A DNA stretch of 64,000 nt, from NCBI RefSeq assembly GCF_030818895.1, contig NZ_JAUTBA010000001.1:496001-560000 (forward strand), given 5' to 3'. This document shows positions 37,738-47,028 of the stretch, in pieces. The position numbers and the translations under genes are program-made. Source of the stretch: Sphingobacterium zeae. Its GTDB lineage: Bacteria > Bacteroidota > Bacteroidia > Sphingobacteriales > Sphingobacteriaceae. The stretch's first letter is position 1. Each line of letters starts with the position of its first letter. Under the pieces are notes generated by a model. The model was not told the DNA's origin, did not search any database, and saw only the letters and a program-made list of their open reading frames with translations.

Positions 37738-40278
37738 ATGGTGTTTAAAGTGTGTGTTAAATCTTTTTCTATTCATTTTTTCGGTGTATTATTATTCCTC
37801 TTTATAGGAGGGCGGGTAATTGCGCAGGAATTTATTCGTGGAAAGGTAGTGGATGCGCATACAGGAAAAGGTATCGCAAGAGTCTCAATTAACTGGCTTG
37901 GGGAAGATCGAGGAGGTAGTAGTGATACGCTTGGAAATTTTAAAATTCAGGACATTAAGAAGTATCGCCAGTTAATCTTCGGTGCAGTGGGTTATGAACG
38001 CAGGACAATTGATGTTCGCCGACTGCAAGATTCGATTTTGACAGTTCGTTTAGTAGCCTCTAATAATACGTTAGAGGAGGTTGTCGTCAGTAGAAAAAAT
38101 AAAAAATTCAAAGATCCTGCCATCGCCTTGATTGAAAAGGTGATAGCAAACCGTCCCCAGAACCATTACACCCGTATTCCTGAAATTCGTTTCGACGAAT
38201 ACGAGAAAACACAGTTTGGTTTTGTCAATCCGGAAGATAAAGCCAAGAAATTTCCAAAACCATTTCGGTTTCTTTTTGAGAATGTTGACTCCACTGCTTT
38301 CCGGGGGCTCACAATCGCGCCATTCTATCTGGAAGAAAACTATGCAAACGTCTATTCATCACATAATCCAGACCGAAGTAAGAAAATTATCATTAGCCAC
38401 AATCAAACAGAATTAAATCCACGCTTTTTTAACAATGATAATTGGCAGACCCGGTTTCAGACAATACTCCGTGATGTTGATCTTTACGATAATACGATTC
38501 AGATTACAAACAAAGGTGTGTTGAGCCCAATTGCTACGGGTGCAACGGCATTTTATAACTATCAGATCAAAGATACAATTCAAATCGATGGTCAGGATTA
38601 TATAGCGCTCCATTTTGAAGGCAAATCTGCGATTGATTTGCTTTTCTACGGTGATCTCCTGATCTCGGATGATACGAGATATGCGGTCCATCGCGCGACA
38701 TTGAATATAGGACGTGCCGCAAACATCAATTGGATAAATGACGTACAGATAGAGCTGAACTATCGCGAATTTAAAAATGGTGGTATGCTCCCTGTTCATG
38801 CAGATCTGAAAATGTTATTTGGCGGTAGTAAGTCCGATGTATTATATGGACGCAGAGAAACCCAATACCTAGGACATCGTACGGATTCCATATCGAGTGA
38901 GAATTTTGCCGGAGTACCTATTGAAAAAAGGTATCTTCTTAAATCTTCGGCACAAGTGCCCCTAGTGCGGATTAGACCGAGTCCCTTAAGCCATGCGGAA
39001 TTAGGGGCCTATCAAAAAGTTGATTCGGTACAAAATATGCGATCTTTTAATCAGTTGGTTGCATTAGGTTATTTACTGGCAAAGGGCTATTATAATGCTG
39101 GCAAAGTTGAATTTGGACCTCTTGAATATCTATACAGCCGTAATAATTATGAAGGTAATCGGTTCCGCTTAAGTGGTCGAACAACTCGTTTATTCTCCGA
39201 AAAAGCTTATATTGAAGGGTATACTGCTTATGGAGATAAAGATAAAGAACTTAAATATTACTTGAGTACGGCCTTTACGTTGAATGGTGAACGTGTTGTT
39301 CAGTTTCCTGCAAATTATTTGCGCTTTACTGTACAACATGATGTGATGGAACCAGGGCGGGGTTTGGGCTTCTTGAAAGGCGATGGATTCTTCCGTTCTT
39401 TTGGGAGAAATAGGCCTAACAAATGGCAATTTAATGACATCTATCGCGTAGATCATCTGATCGAATTTGGGAATCATGTTAGCGTGGGAACGGCATTTAC
39501 GCACACCCGTAGACAGCCCCGTGGTGATTTGTTCTATATCAATAGTTTACCTTTGCCCGATACAGTTCGCCAGGTAAATACAAATGATCTGCAGCTGATT
39601 TTACGCTGGGCTCCAAATGAAGAATTTACCTATCATAATTTAGACAGGGGTACTGTAGAAAATAAGTATCCCATCTTTACCCTGCAATATAACAAAGGTT
39701 TGAAAGGCTTTTGGGGAGCTGATTATAGTTATGATGCATTGCGGTTCAGTATTTTCAAACGATTATTCTTATCTCCGGCAGGTCAGGCCGATCTCGAATT
39801 TTCAGGAGGAAGAATTTGGGGTAAGCACCTGCCTTATACCTTGCTTGAACTTCCAGAGGTCACAAAAGATAAGCACGGACCTTTGGTGAACTTTGATCTG
39901 ATGGCATCTTCGGAATTTGCTTCCGACCAGTTTTTGAAGCTAACTTATTATCACAATTGGAACGGTTTCTTTTTCAATAGAATTCCCTTGTTCAGAAGGT
40001 TAAAGTGGCGTGAAGTAACAGGGTTTAAGACTTTTTATGGAAAGCTGAGTGATGCGAATAATCCATTTGTTACTCCCGAGAATATTCAATTTGAAGCAGA
40101 TAAAGAAGGCATTATTCAAACAAAGGCATTCCGTAACAAACCTTATGTGGAAGGGCTTGTGGGGGTGGATAATATCTTTAAATTGATTAGATTAGAGTAT
40201 AAAAAGAGATTAAGCTATAGAGGCGGCGAAGGGGTTCCTTCCGATACCTTTACGGCATCTTTACATTTTAATTTTTAG
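37738..40278 (+). CDS. DUF5686/carboxypeptidase-regulatory-like outer-membrane protein
   Basis: An 846-residue protein with a signal peptide (cleaved near GGRVIAQ), an N-terminal carboxypeptidase-regulatory-like beta-sandwich (about 27-115; RGKVVDAHTGKGIARVSINW) and a long region typical of DUF5686-family proteins of Bacteroidota, ending in aromatic-rich beta strands with a terminal Phe (ASLHFNF), consistent with an outer-membrane barrel. Function unknown. ATG 37738 is preferred to the TTG two codons upstream. An enoyl-CoA hydratase gene follows by 4 bp. Confidence 0.83.
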   Translation: MVFKVCVKSFSIHFFGVLLFLFIGGRVIAQEFIRGKVVDAHTGKGIARVSINWLGEDRGGSSDTLGNFKIQDIKKYRQLIFGAVGYERRTIDVRRLQDSILTVRLVASNNTLEEVVVSRKNKKFKDPAIALIEKVIANRPQNHYTRIPEIRFDEYEKTQFGFVNPEDKAKKFPKPFRFLFENVDSTAFRGLTIAPFYLEENYANVYSSHNPDRSKKIIISHNQTELNPRFFNNDNWQTRFQTILRDVDLYDNTIQITNKGVLSPIATGATAFYNYQIKDTIQIDGQDYIALHFEGKSAIDLLFYGDLLISDDTRYAVHRATLNIGRAANINWINDVQIELNYREFKNGGMLPVHADLKMLFGGSKSDVLYGRRETQYLGHRTDSISSENFAGVPIEKRYLLKSSAQVPLVRIRPSPLSHAELGAYQKVDSVQNMRSFNQLVALGYLLAKGYYNAGKVEFGPLEYLYSRNNYEGNRFRLSGRTTRLFSEKAYIEGYTAYGDKDKELKYYLSTAFTLNGERVVQFPANYLRFTVQHDVMEPGRGLGFLKGDGFFRSFGRNRPNKWQFNDIYRVDHLIEFGNHVSVGTAFTHTRRQPRGDLFYINSLPLPDTVRQVNTNDLQLILRWAPNEEFTYHNLDRGTVENKYPIFTLQYNKGLKGFWGADYSYDALRFSIFKRLFLSPAGQADLEFSGGRIWGKHLPYTLLELPEVTKDKHGPLVNFDLMASSEFASDQFLKLTYYHNWNGFFFNRIPLFRRLKWREVTGFKTFYGKLSDANNPFVTPENIQFEADKEGIIQTKAFRNKPYVEGLVGVDNIFKLIRLEYKKRLSYRGGEGVPSDTFTASLHFNF

Positions 40279-40282
40279 CAAT

Positions 40283-41062
40283 ATGGTTCAATATTCAAGT
40301 TTAAAATACGCTATTAAAGATAGTATAGGCTACATCTTTATTAATCGCGAACCACAGGTGAACGCCTTGAATCAGCAAACACTGGATGATTTACAAGATC
40401 TTTTCAAACATTTCAATTCCGACGATCAAGTACGAGGCATAATCCTGACTGGCGCTGGGGACAAAGCATTTGCGGCAGGAGCAGATATCAAGGAATTTTT
40501 GGATTTGTCTGTTATTCAGGCGCGATGGCTGAGTGAAAGGGGACATATTATTTTTTCGGATCTTATTGAGGACTCTCCGAAGCCAGTTATTGCTGCTATC
40601 AATGGGTACGCCTTAGGTGGAGGGCTTGAACTCGCTTTGGCCTGTCACATGCGTATAGCTTCTGAGAATGCTAAAATGGGGCTTCCAGAGGTTTCTTTGG
40701 GCTTAATTCCAGGTTATGGCGGTACGCAACGTTTACCCAAATTGATTGGAAAAGGGCGAGCCATGCAAATAATTTTAACGGGTGATATGATTGATGCTCA
40801 GCAGGCTTATGAAATAGGATTGGTAAACGAGGTGGTCGTACAGGATAAACTCATTGCCCGAGCGGAGGAAATACTTCAAAAAATATTTACGCGCTCTCGC
40901 GTTGCAGTAGCAAATGCAATAACTTCGATTAACGCTGCAGAGGATAAACAACAAAATGGAAGCAAAGTTGAAATGGACGCCTTTGGACATTTATTCGGTA
41001 CAGAAGATTTCAAAGAAGGTGTTTCTGCATTTTTAGCCAAAAGGACACCCAATTTTGAGTAG
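40283..41062 (+). CDS. Enoyl-CoA hydratase/isomerase family protein
   Basis: A 259-residue crotonase-fold enzyme. The oxyanion-hole segments AFAAGADIKEF and NGYALGGGLELALACH are present, and the two catalytic acids of true hydratases are seen at Glu116 and Glu136, spaced 20 apart as in rat mitochondrial hydratase. It therefore probably hydrates 2-enoyl-CoA in beta-oxidation or a related pathway; the chain length cannot be told. It starts 4 bp after the DUF5686-like gene, perhaps by co-transcription without functional link. Confidence 0.93.
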   Translation: MVQYSSLKYAIKDSIGYIFINREPQVNALNQQTLDDLQDLFKHFNSDDQVRGIILTGAGDKAFAAGADIKEFLDLSVIQARWLSERGHIIFSDLIEDSPKPVIAAINGYALGGGLELALACHMRIASENAKMGLPEVSLGLIPGYGGTQRLPKLIGKGRAMQIILTGDMIDAQQAYEIGLVNEVVVQDKLIARAEEILQKIFTRSRVAVANAITSINAAEDKQQNGSKVEMDAFGHLFGTEDFKEGVSAFLAKRTPNFE

Positions 41063-41213
41063 CGTCCTAAAGAAATTTTTTATTATCCTTTTAGGTTACA
41101 GTTTTATACCGATTCCGTAGCTTATATTAAATGGTATTCATACTATTTTTTTTGTTAAATCGTTTTTAATTGAACCATATTGGTTTCGTGTTTAGATTGA
41201 CACCAGTAAAAAA

Positions 41214-42410
41214 ATGACAAATAACGAACTAAGAGCACTTGCTGAATTTTCGCGCAAAGATGAAATTGCAAAGATGGAACAGACTGTCGCAGCAGCAGAC
41301 AGCAGAATTGAGTTTCAGGAGTACGAATTGAATAGTTTAGTGAGCCAATTGATTCGATCTCAGCATTATGAAATCCTAGATCGGTTTTTGCACAAGGGGC
41401 TAATCTCAACTGATCTATACGATTACGATCGTTTGAGCACATCTGTGATCAATACCTTATTTAAGCCTCAGCTAACATCCGAAGCACAACTTGACATCCA
41501 TTTAAATTGGATCAAAAGTTATTTGGCTCAGGTTGATGATATTGATGAAGAAGTGGACGGTAGTACCTTATTGGAATATGCTGTGCAGGAAAATGTGGCA
41601 ATGCCTTTCTTAAAACTTATTTATGAGGCAGGTGCTGACTTGCAGCGAATGGACAAATATGGACAAACATTGCTTTTTAAAGTGTGTAGTTTACGTATGC
41701 AGCCCAACGAGCGTATTAGCGAGCTTGTCGATTGGTTATTAGCGGAGGGCTTAGATCCGAATATTGCCAATGTTGAACAGAAAACAGCGTTACATATGGC
41801 TGTTGATACCTTGAAAACTGACGCTGTAGTTAAATTACTGGATGCTGGAGCAGACCCAGGCTTAAAGGATTGGCATGGGGAAAGTGCTTTTCATTATGCT
41901 GCGATTAGGCACTTTAATCCAGGTTTACTGCTGACGCTCTTCAATTATGGAGAGCCAGATTTTCATAGCGTCGATAAGCAAGGTGAAAACTTGCTCAATG
42001 CATTCCTTCGCAGAATGCATACCGACAGTGAGGCTAATCTAACCGTTCTAGTCCTGCTTTTGGAACACGGTGCTGATCTGACGACAGCCTCGACGTGGTA
42101 CCAGAAGGAAAAAACAGGAGTTGATTGGCTGGCAGAAAAGTCACTTTTGGTTATACAAGAAATTGTGGACAAAGGATTTTTAGATCTAAATTATATGGAT
42201 AATGAGGGTAATACCTTATTGCATAAGGTTTGTCAAGAAAATCTCAATTACGATGAAAATAAAGCCCGTGAGCTTTATAAAAAGGTGAAATATCTTGTTG
42301 GCGAGGGGATCGATCCTCAATCAGAAAATAGATTGGATAAAAAGGCTGTTGATTACGCTATGGAGGATAACCTCAAGATGAAGACAGTCGAATGGTTATT
42401 AAAACAATAA
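41214..42410 (+). CDS. Ankyrin-repeat protein (first of a pair)
   Basis: A 398-residue protein without signal peptide. The N-terminal 110 residues are helical and unassigned; from about residue 115 there are ankyrin-type repeats (GSTLLEYAVQENVAMPFLKLIYEAGADL, KTALHMAVDTLKTDAVVKLLDAGADP and others). Such proteins bind partner proteins. The second ankyrin gene begins 17 bp after its stop, so the two probably act together. The target is unknown. Confidence 0.88.
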   Translation: MTNNELRALAEFSRKDEIAKMEQTVAAADSRIEFQEYELNSLVSQLIRSQHYEILDRFLHKGLISTDLYDYDRLSTSVINTLFKPQLTSEAQLDIHLNWIKSYLAQVDDIDEEVDGSTLLEYAVQENVAMPFLKLIYEAGADLQRMDKYGQTLLFKVCSLRMQPNERISELVDWLLAEGLDPNIANVEQKTALHMAVDTLKTDAVVKLLDAGADPGLKDWHGESAFHYAAIRHFNPGLLLTLFNYGEPDFHSVDKQGENLLNAFLRRMHTDSEANLTVLVLLLEHGADLTTASTWYQKEKTGVDWLAEKSLLVIQEIVDKGFLDLNYMDNEGNTLLHKVCQENLNYDENKARELYKKVKYLVGEGIDPQSENRLDKKAVDYAMEDNLKMKTVEWLLKQ

Positions 42411-42427
42411 ATAAGTGTAAAAAAGTT

Positions 42428-43774
42428 ATGTCTCAATCATTTATAATTGCTTGTGAAAGTGGGAAACGTAAGATAGCGGAGATCTTACTGGAAAAGCATC
42501 AAGTCGATGTATCTTACACCGATGAAATGGGCCGTACAGCATTACATTATGCGGCGCATCGGGGGTATCTAGATTTGGTGAAAAAGTTAGTGGAGGCAGG
42601 TGCTACCTTGGACTACGAAGATCATCGGGGTGAAACCCCTTTGTATTTTGCCCTTTTACAGAAGCAAAAGCAAACGGCAGTCTATTTATTGGAAAATAAT
42701 GCCAATATGTTAATCAATGATTTTTTGGGGAATAGCTTGCTTCATATTGCAGCGCGTACAGGACAACAGGAAATGATGGAAAAACTGATTTCACAGGGAT
42801 TGGATGTAAATGCTTTAAATAATAGCGCTGAATCACCCTTACTGTTGGCTGTCCAGGCAAAATATCCACCCGTAGTACAGTTGCTTGTTGAAAATGGCGC
42901 TCGTGTAGACACAACAGACAAAGAAGGCAACACCGCTTTAAATTTGGCTGTGGCTTTGGGCTCTGTTCCTATTGTGAACATGTTATTGGATAATGGTGCG
43001 TCTGTCAATATACTCAATGACATAAGCGAGGGCCCCTTACTGCTTGCAGTAAAAAATGGGAATCGCATTCTTGCCCAAAAATTGTTGGAACAGGGAAGTG
43101 ATATTTTTGCTGAATCTGCGGAGGGCATTTCTCCAGTATGGTATGTATGTAATAGCAATCAAAAGGAGTTGCTTGCATTATTCTTAGAAAAAGGTCTTTC
43201 TCCGGATTACGCACGTCCCGTGGATTCATTTGACGGAAAGGATGGACAATATTTGGAGAAGTTGATTGCTAGGACAGGCGGCCGTACATTTATACTCGGA
43301 TTTGAACCACATTATGCGGGGGAGACATTATTACATACGGCCACAAAAATGGGCTACCTATCTTTGGTCAAACAGCTTTTGGATAGTGGTGCAACGATCG
43401 ATAAACAGGATGCAGCAGGCAACACCGCGCTTCATTATGCTGCTGCTTATGGTAAAAAAGATGTGTTGCGGTATCTCTTGTCCAACGGGGCGGTAACAGA
43501 TATAGCGAATGTTTTGGAACAGAAAGCAATAGATTATTCCAATATGCAGGGGTATAATGAAATAACCGCATTACTGATTGATTTCGGTGCGCAAACCAAT
43601 GCTGTGGGGGACGGGCCGGTCAGCGCCAGTAAAAAGGTAATACCTGAAAGGCCTGCAGGAATGGATATGACACAAAAAAAGCAGGCGCTATTTGATCTGA
43701 AAGATTTATTAGACGCAGGAATTATCAATCAAGAAGAATTTGATACCGAGAAAGCTAAGATCTTGAAGAATTAG
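42428..43774 (+). CDS. Ankyrin-repeat protein with C-terminal SHOCT domain
   Basis: A 448-residue protein with about ten canonical ankyrin repeats (GRTALHYAAHRGYLDLVKKLVEAGA; GNTALHYAAAYGKKDVLRYLLSNGA) up to about residue 390, then a linker and a C-terminal SHOCT-like helix pair (KKQALFDLKDLLDAGIINQEEF). SHOCT segments often end proteins that oligomerise or bind nucleic acids or membranes. ATG 42428 is used; the upstream in-frame start at 42392 overlaps the previous gene. The pair is followed by an insertion sequence 260 bp downstream. Confidence 0.9.
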   Translation: MSQSFIIACESGKRKIAEILLEKHQVDVSYTDEMGRTALHYAAHRGYLDLVKKLVEAGATLDYEDHRGETPLYFALLQKQKQTAVYLLENNANMLINDFLGNSLLHIAARTGQQEMMEKLISQGLDVNALNNSAESPLLLAVQAKYPPVVQLLVENGARVDTTDKEGNTALNLAVALGSVPIVNMLLDNGASVNILNDISEGPLLLAVKNGNRILAQKLLEQGSDIFAESAEGISPVWYVCNSNQKELLALFLEKGLSPDYARPVDSFDGKDGQYLEKLIARTGGRTFILGFEPHYAGETLLHTATKMGYLSLVKQLLDSGATIDKQDAAGNTALHYAAAYGKKDVLRYLLSNGAVTDIANVLEQKAIDYSNMQGYNEITALLIDFGAQTNAVGDGPVSASKKVIPERPAGMDMTQKKQALFDLKDLLDAGIINQEEFDTEKAKILKN

Positions 43775-44025
43775 CATCTTGGCCGATCGCTTTAAATTTG
43801 CGCTGTTAAATTCTTCTCAATCACTTTCAAATAGAACTTTTCTTCGGTCGGTTATTACTGTTTCATATCTACTGTGTCATGATTATGTTGAAGCTGGTGA
43901 AGTTCATCTTATCTTAAACAGTCTTTTAAGAAATCAGGGTATTCCTTGTTTGCGATAAGGTATAGAAGATTTAGTTAACAGCATATAATCACAGTCCACA
44001 TGGATTAATGGATTTTTAAAAGGAT

Positions 44026-44037
44026 CCCAGTTGTTTA
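44026..44037. repeat. Left target-site duplication of the insertion sequence
   Basis: CCCAGTTGTTTA directly precedes the left inverted repeat and is repeated exactly after the right one (45471-45482). Confidence 0.85.
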
Positions 44038-44106
44038 GGATCAAGTTGAAAGTTTGGGGGGAATGTCAAAAATTTCTTAGTTTAGCGTTTTTAATACAGA
44101 TATCTC

Positions 44107-44460
44107 TTGGAAGAAGCCGAACGTAAATTATTGTCTCTATTGATGCCCGAAGGGCTTTTGGAATACTTTCAGATTTTAGCAGTCGATCAGGTTGACAATC
44201 AGCTCCACATTTATTTAGATGAGCTTAATATTGCACCGACAGGCTATGAGAACAGCAAGTTGGAGTCAAAGGGCTTCATTCCTTCCACTGAGATTTCAGA
44301 CTTTCCCATTCGAGGTCAGAAAGTTACGCTACATATCCGCCGCCGTCGATGGACAGTCCTTGATACCGGAGAGATCATCACAAGAAATTGGAACCTAGTA
44401 CGTGAGGGTGCTCGAATGACTACGGAATTCGGGCTTTTTTTAAAGAAGATATTTGGATAA
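44107..44460 (+). CDS. IS transposase N-terminal-region protein
   Basis: A 117-residue product starting at TTG 44107, resembling the N-terminal-region protein of ISAon1-type insertion sequences (short helix-rich first part; a basic RRRRW segment near residue 80). It probably provides DNA binding for the transposase encoded by the overlapping downstream frame. The frame ends 8 bp after the next one starts, a +1 relation, so the two are joined by frameshifting or by reinitiation. Confidence 0.75.
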   Translation: MEEAERKLLSLLMPEGLLEYFQILAVDQVDNQLHIYLDELNIAPTGYENSKLESKGFIPSTEISDFPIRGQKVTLHIRRRRWTVLDTGEIITRNWNLVREGARMTTEFGLFLKKIFG

Positions 44461-45436
44461 CCATCCTGTAAGTGCCCAACTGGTAGGATTATTCTTCCAG
44501 ATGGACGGTAAACAGCTACAGGATCAATACAAGAACCATCTCAGTGATTTCCATGACTGGAACCAGAAGGCGCATGCCGAGAGCTGGACATTGTTTGCAG
44601 AAAACATCTCCGAACAGCCAAGCATTGATGAGACCAGCTTTAGTAACGGTGAACTTTACACGATCATAAGCAGTAAGTCGGCTAAAGGCCGAAAAGGGAC
44701 TATTCTGGCAACTATCAAGGGAACAAAGGCCGAAGATATTATCACTGTTCTTGAACGGATTCCCCTGCGCTCAAGGAATAAGGTAAAAGAAGTGACCATG
44801 GATATGGCGCCGAACATGGCTAAGGCAATCCGTAGATGTTTCAGGAATGCTAGACGTGTAGTCGATCGCTTCCATGTCCAAAAGCTTGCATATGATGCCG
44901 TGCAGGAACTCCGTATCAAATATCGATGGGAAGTCTTGGATGCAGAAAGCAAGAAAATAATGGAATTGCGAAAACGGGGTATTCCATATGAGCCCGAGTT
45001 GTTACCTAATGGTGATACGCTCAAACAGCTATTAGCTAGATCGAGATACCTGCTGTTCCAGCATTCAAGCCGATGGTCAGAAAGCCAAAAACGCCGTGCA
45101 GAACTGCTGTTTATCAGGTTCCCCAAGTTAAAACAGGCTTATGATCTTGGAATTGCCTTAGGTGATATCTTCAATAAATGCAGCGATAAAAAAGTTGCTT
45201 TCACAAAGTTAGGCTTGTGGCACAACCAGGTTGAGAACGCGGGTATTGCTTCATTCGAGAGTGTCGCAAGATCCATTGCAGCGCATCATCAATACATTCT
45301 CCACTACTTCGACAACAGAAGCACCAATGCATCCGCAGAGTCCTTCAATGCAAAACTCAAAGCTTTCAGGAGCGTATTCCGCGGCGTAAGAGACACAACA
45401 TTTTTCCTATATAGGGTAATGAAATTGTATGCTTAA
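44453..45436 (+). CDS. ISL3/ISAon1-type DDE transposase
   Basis: A 327-residue transposase. The ISL3-family catalytic core is visible: the first Asp in SIDETSFSNGELY, the second in VVDRFHVQKL after the MDMAPNMAKAI segment, and the Glu in NASAESFNAKLKAFRSVFRGVRD. It catalyses element excision and integration. Translation may start at TTG 44453, overlapping the first frame by 8 bp, or at a later ATG (44501). No frameshift or truncation is visible inside it. Confidence 0.9.
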   Translation: MDNHPVSAQLVGLFFQMDGKQLQDQYKNHLSDFHDWNQKAHAESWTLFAENISEQPSIDETSFSNGELYTIISSKSAKGRKGTILATIKGTKAEDIITVLERIPLRSRNKVKEVTMDMAPNMAKAIRRCFRNARRVVDRFHVQKLAYDAVQELRIKYRWEVLDAESKKIMELRKRGIPYEPELLPNGDTLKQLLARSRYLLFQHSSRWSESQKRRAELLFIRFPKLKQAYDLGIALGDIFNKCSDKKVAFTKLGLWHNQVENAGIASFESVARSIAAHHQYILHYFDNRSTNASAESFNAKLKAFRSVFRGVRDTTFFLYRVMKLYA

Positions 45437-45470
45437 AAATGATTACCCCCCCAAACTTTCGGTATGATCC

Positions 45471-45482
45471 CCCAGTTGTTTA
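45471..45482. repeat. Right target-site duplication of the insertion sequence
   Basis: Exact copy of the 12-bp sequence before the left end (44026-44037). Confidence 0.85.
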
Positions 45483-45519
45483 AACAGGCATGGCATTGGG
45501 AAGATAAGGGCATAAACTA

Positions 45520-45548
45520 AAAAAGCGACTCCTTGGAAGTCGCTTTTT
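45520..45548 (-). terminator. Intrinsic terminator of tRNA-Glu
   Basis: AAAAAGCGACT (45520-45530) pairs with AGTCGCTTTTT (45538-45548) around a 7-nt loop. On the minus strand it lies directly after the tRNA 3' end. Confidence 0.85.
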
Positions 45549-45549
45549 G

Positions 45550-45621
45550 TAGCCCGTAGGGGAATCGAACCCCTGTTTCAAGAATGAAAATCTTGCGTCC
45601 TAACCCCTAGACGAACGGGCC
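45550..45621 (-). tRNA. tRNA-Glu (anticodon UUC)
   Basis: On the minus strand the acceptor stem GGCCCGT pairs with ACGGGCT (the first pair is G-T), with discriminator A. The anticodon stem CAAGA/TCTTG holds the loop TTTTCAT, anticodon TTC. The T-arm GGGGTTCGATTCCCC is canonical, and no CCA is encoded. Length 72 nt. An intrinsic terminator follows directly. The nearby insertion sequence ends about 70 bp downstream of the tRNA 3' end. Confidence 0.95.
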
Positions 45622-45722
45622 ATATCGTTTTCGATGATGCAAATATAGAAGCTTTTTCAAAAAGCGCAAAAAAAAAGTGCAGTTAGAAAGCTAATTCATT
45701 GAAATTGAGAAAAATTATTTTT

Positions 45723-46373
45723 TTAAATGTCCTGTTCCACAGCGTAAGCAAGCATATATGCATTGAATTTCTCGTAATACACATCATAAATTTGCTTCTT
45801 TTGATTGCTGTCTAGTTCAAGTTTTAATATACCCTGCGTTTGATAGTTGAATGGCTGTATGGTCATGTTGTTTAGGAAAGAGACACCCGCATTCCCTTGG
45901 AGCTTGTAAATAGCTTCTTTGGCACACCAGCATGCATAAAGTTGCTCATATTGGTTCTCATCACGGGTGATGAAAGCGAGCTCTTCAGGCTTTAGAAATT
46001 TGTGCTGGATGCGCTCTACTTTTGTGTTGATGATTTCCATGTCAATACCAACCTCTCCCTTGGTACTGATCATTGCAGCCGCATACTCAAATGAGTGCGA
46101 AAGTGATATTTTCTGAGGAAAATTAGCGAGATAAGGCTTGCCATTCGGATCGGAAGGACACTCAATATAGCGGGATGTATTTAATAGCGTTCGCAATAAC
46201 ACACGAGTTGCAAGCCAATGGAGCCTTCTTTTTCCGATATGGAAGGAACCCAATATTGCTTTTTCACGTTCATCCAACTGAAGCTTCGACATCAAATCAT
46301 CGTCAGATTCTTCAATTCGCCAAATTGCAAATTTGGTTTGGCTATCAATTTCACGTAGATATACTAGACTCAT
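45723..46373 (-). CDS. 4'-phosphopantetheinyl transferase superfamily protein
   Basis: A 216-residue Sfp/AcpS-superfamily enzyme that attaches 4'-phosphopantetheine to carrier proteins. Catalytic motifs: VGIDMEII with the metal-binding Asp and Glu, and the WCAKEAIYKLQG signature. ATG 46373 is used; the longer frame upstream has a low-similarity extension. It may serve fatty-acid synthesis or polyketide-type carrier proteins. It is divergent from dcd. Confidence 0.9.
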   Translation of the reverse strand: MSLVYLREIDSQTKFAIWRIEESDDDLMSKLQLDEREKAILGSFHIGKRRLHWLATRVLLRTLLNTSRYIECPSDPNGKPYLANFPQKISLSHSFEYAAAMISTKGEVGIDMEIINTKVERIQHKFLKPEELAFITRDENQYEQLYACWCAKEAIYKLQGNAGVSFLNNMTIQPFNYQTQGILKLELDSNQKKQIYDVYYEKFNAYMLAYAVEQDI

Positions 46374-46491
46374 GTCCAAATTTAAAAACAAATCGCAGAT
46401 TTTTGTTTTGAAAAATGAAGTAAAATTAGTGGGAGAACTGTATTTTTGAATTTGTATAGCATGGCCTGATGCCTTTGCTATTTTGATACAC

Positions 46492-47028
46492 ATGATTTTA
46501 TCTGATAAAAGAATTCTCGAAGAGATTGAAAATGGCAGTATTGTCATTCAACCATTTGATCGTAAGTGTTTGGGGACAAATTCATACGATGTACATTTGG
46601 GCAAATATTTGGCGACGTACGCAGACCGTGTACTGGATGCAAAAAAGCACAATGAAATTCAACATTTTGAAATTCCTGAAGATGGATTCGTTTTAGAACC
46701 CAATACGCTCTATTTAGGTGTTACACAAGAATATACCGAGACGCATAAGCATGTCCCTTTTTTAGAGGGTAAATCGAGTACTGGCCGCTTAGGGATTGAT
46801 ATCCATGCAACCGCAGGAAAGGGCGACGTCGGTTTCTGCAATACCTGGACATTAGAAATTTCTGTAGCTCAACCGGTCCGCGTTTATGCAGGGATGCCTA
46901 TAGGACAGTTAATCTATTTTGCGGTAGAAGGGGAGATCGAAACATTTTATAATACCAAAGGTAATGCAAAATATAACGGTAAGACAATTCGTCCGGTCGA
47001 ATCCATGATGTGGAAGAATAATTTCTAA
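46492..47028 (+). CDS. dcd: dCTP deaminase
   Basis: A 178-residue homotrimeric dCTP deaminase that makes dUTP for dTMP synthesis. The core GKSSTGRLGIDIHATAGKGDVGF and TWTLEI, with the catalytic Glu, are present, as is the C-terminal KYNGKTIRPVES. ATG 46492 is preferred to TTG 46483. Its stop shares a base with the start of the MBL-fold gene (47028), so they are coupled. Confidence 0.95.
   Translation: MILSDKRILEEIENGSIVIQPFDRKCLGTNSYDVHLGKYLATYADRVLDAKKHNEIQHFEIPEDGFVLEPNTLYLGVTQEYTETHKHVPFLEGKSSTGRLGIDIHATAGKGDVGFCNTWTLEISVAQPVRVYAGMPIGQLIYFAVEGEIETFYNTKGNAKYNGKTIRPVESMMWKNNF

Larger units (their letters stand above)
44038..45470 (+). mobile_element. Complete ISL3-like (ISAon1-type) insertion sequence, 1433 bp
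   Basis: Terminal inverted repeats of about 24 bp: the left end GGATCAAGTTGAAAGTTTGG and the reverse complement of the right end agree at 20 of 24 positions (the four differences are at 7-10). Both repeats end in a run of six G. Exact 12-bp direct repeats flank the element. It encodes two overlapping reading frames that resemble the N-terminal protein and DDE transposase of ISAon1-type elements. Ends, duplication and frames are intact, so the insertion may be recent and active. Confidence 0.88.

Noticed and set aside
44434..44442. T-TTT-TTA slippery heptamer in the insertion sequence
   Set aside because: It fits a -1 frameshift, but the transposase frame is in the +1 relation to the first frame, so a -1 slip would not join them.
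44656..45126. 156-residue minus-strand frame in the insertion sequence
   Set aside because: Antisense to the DDE transposase and without any domain.
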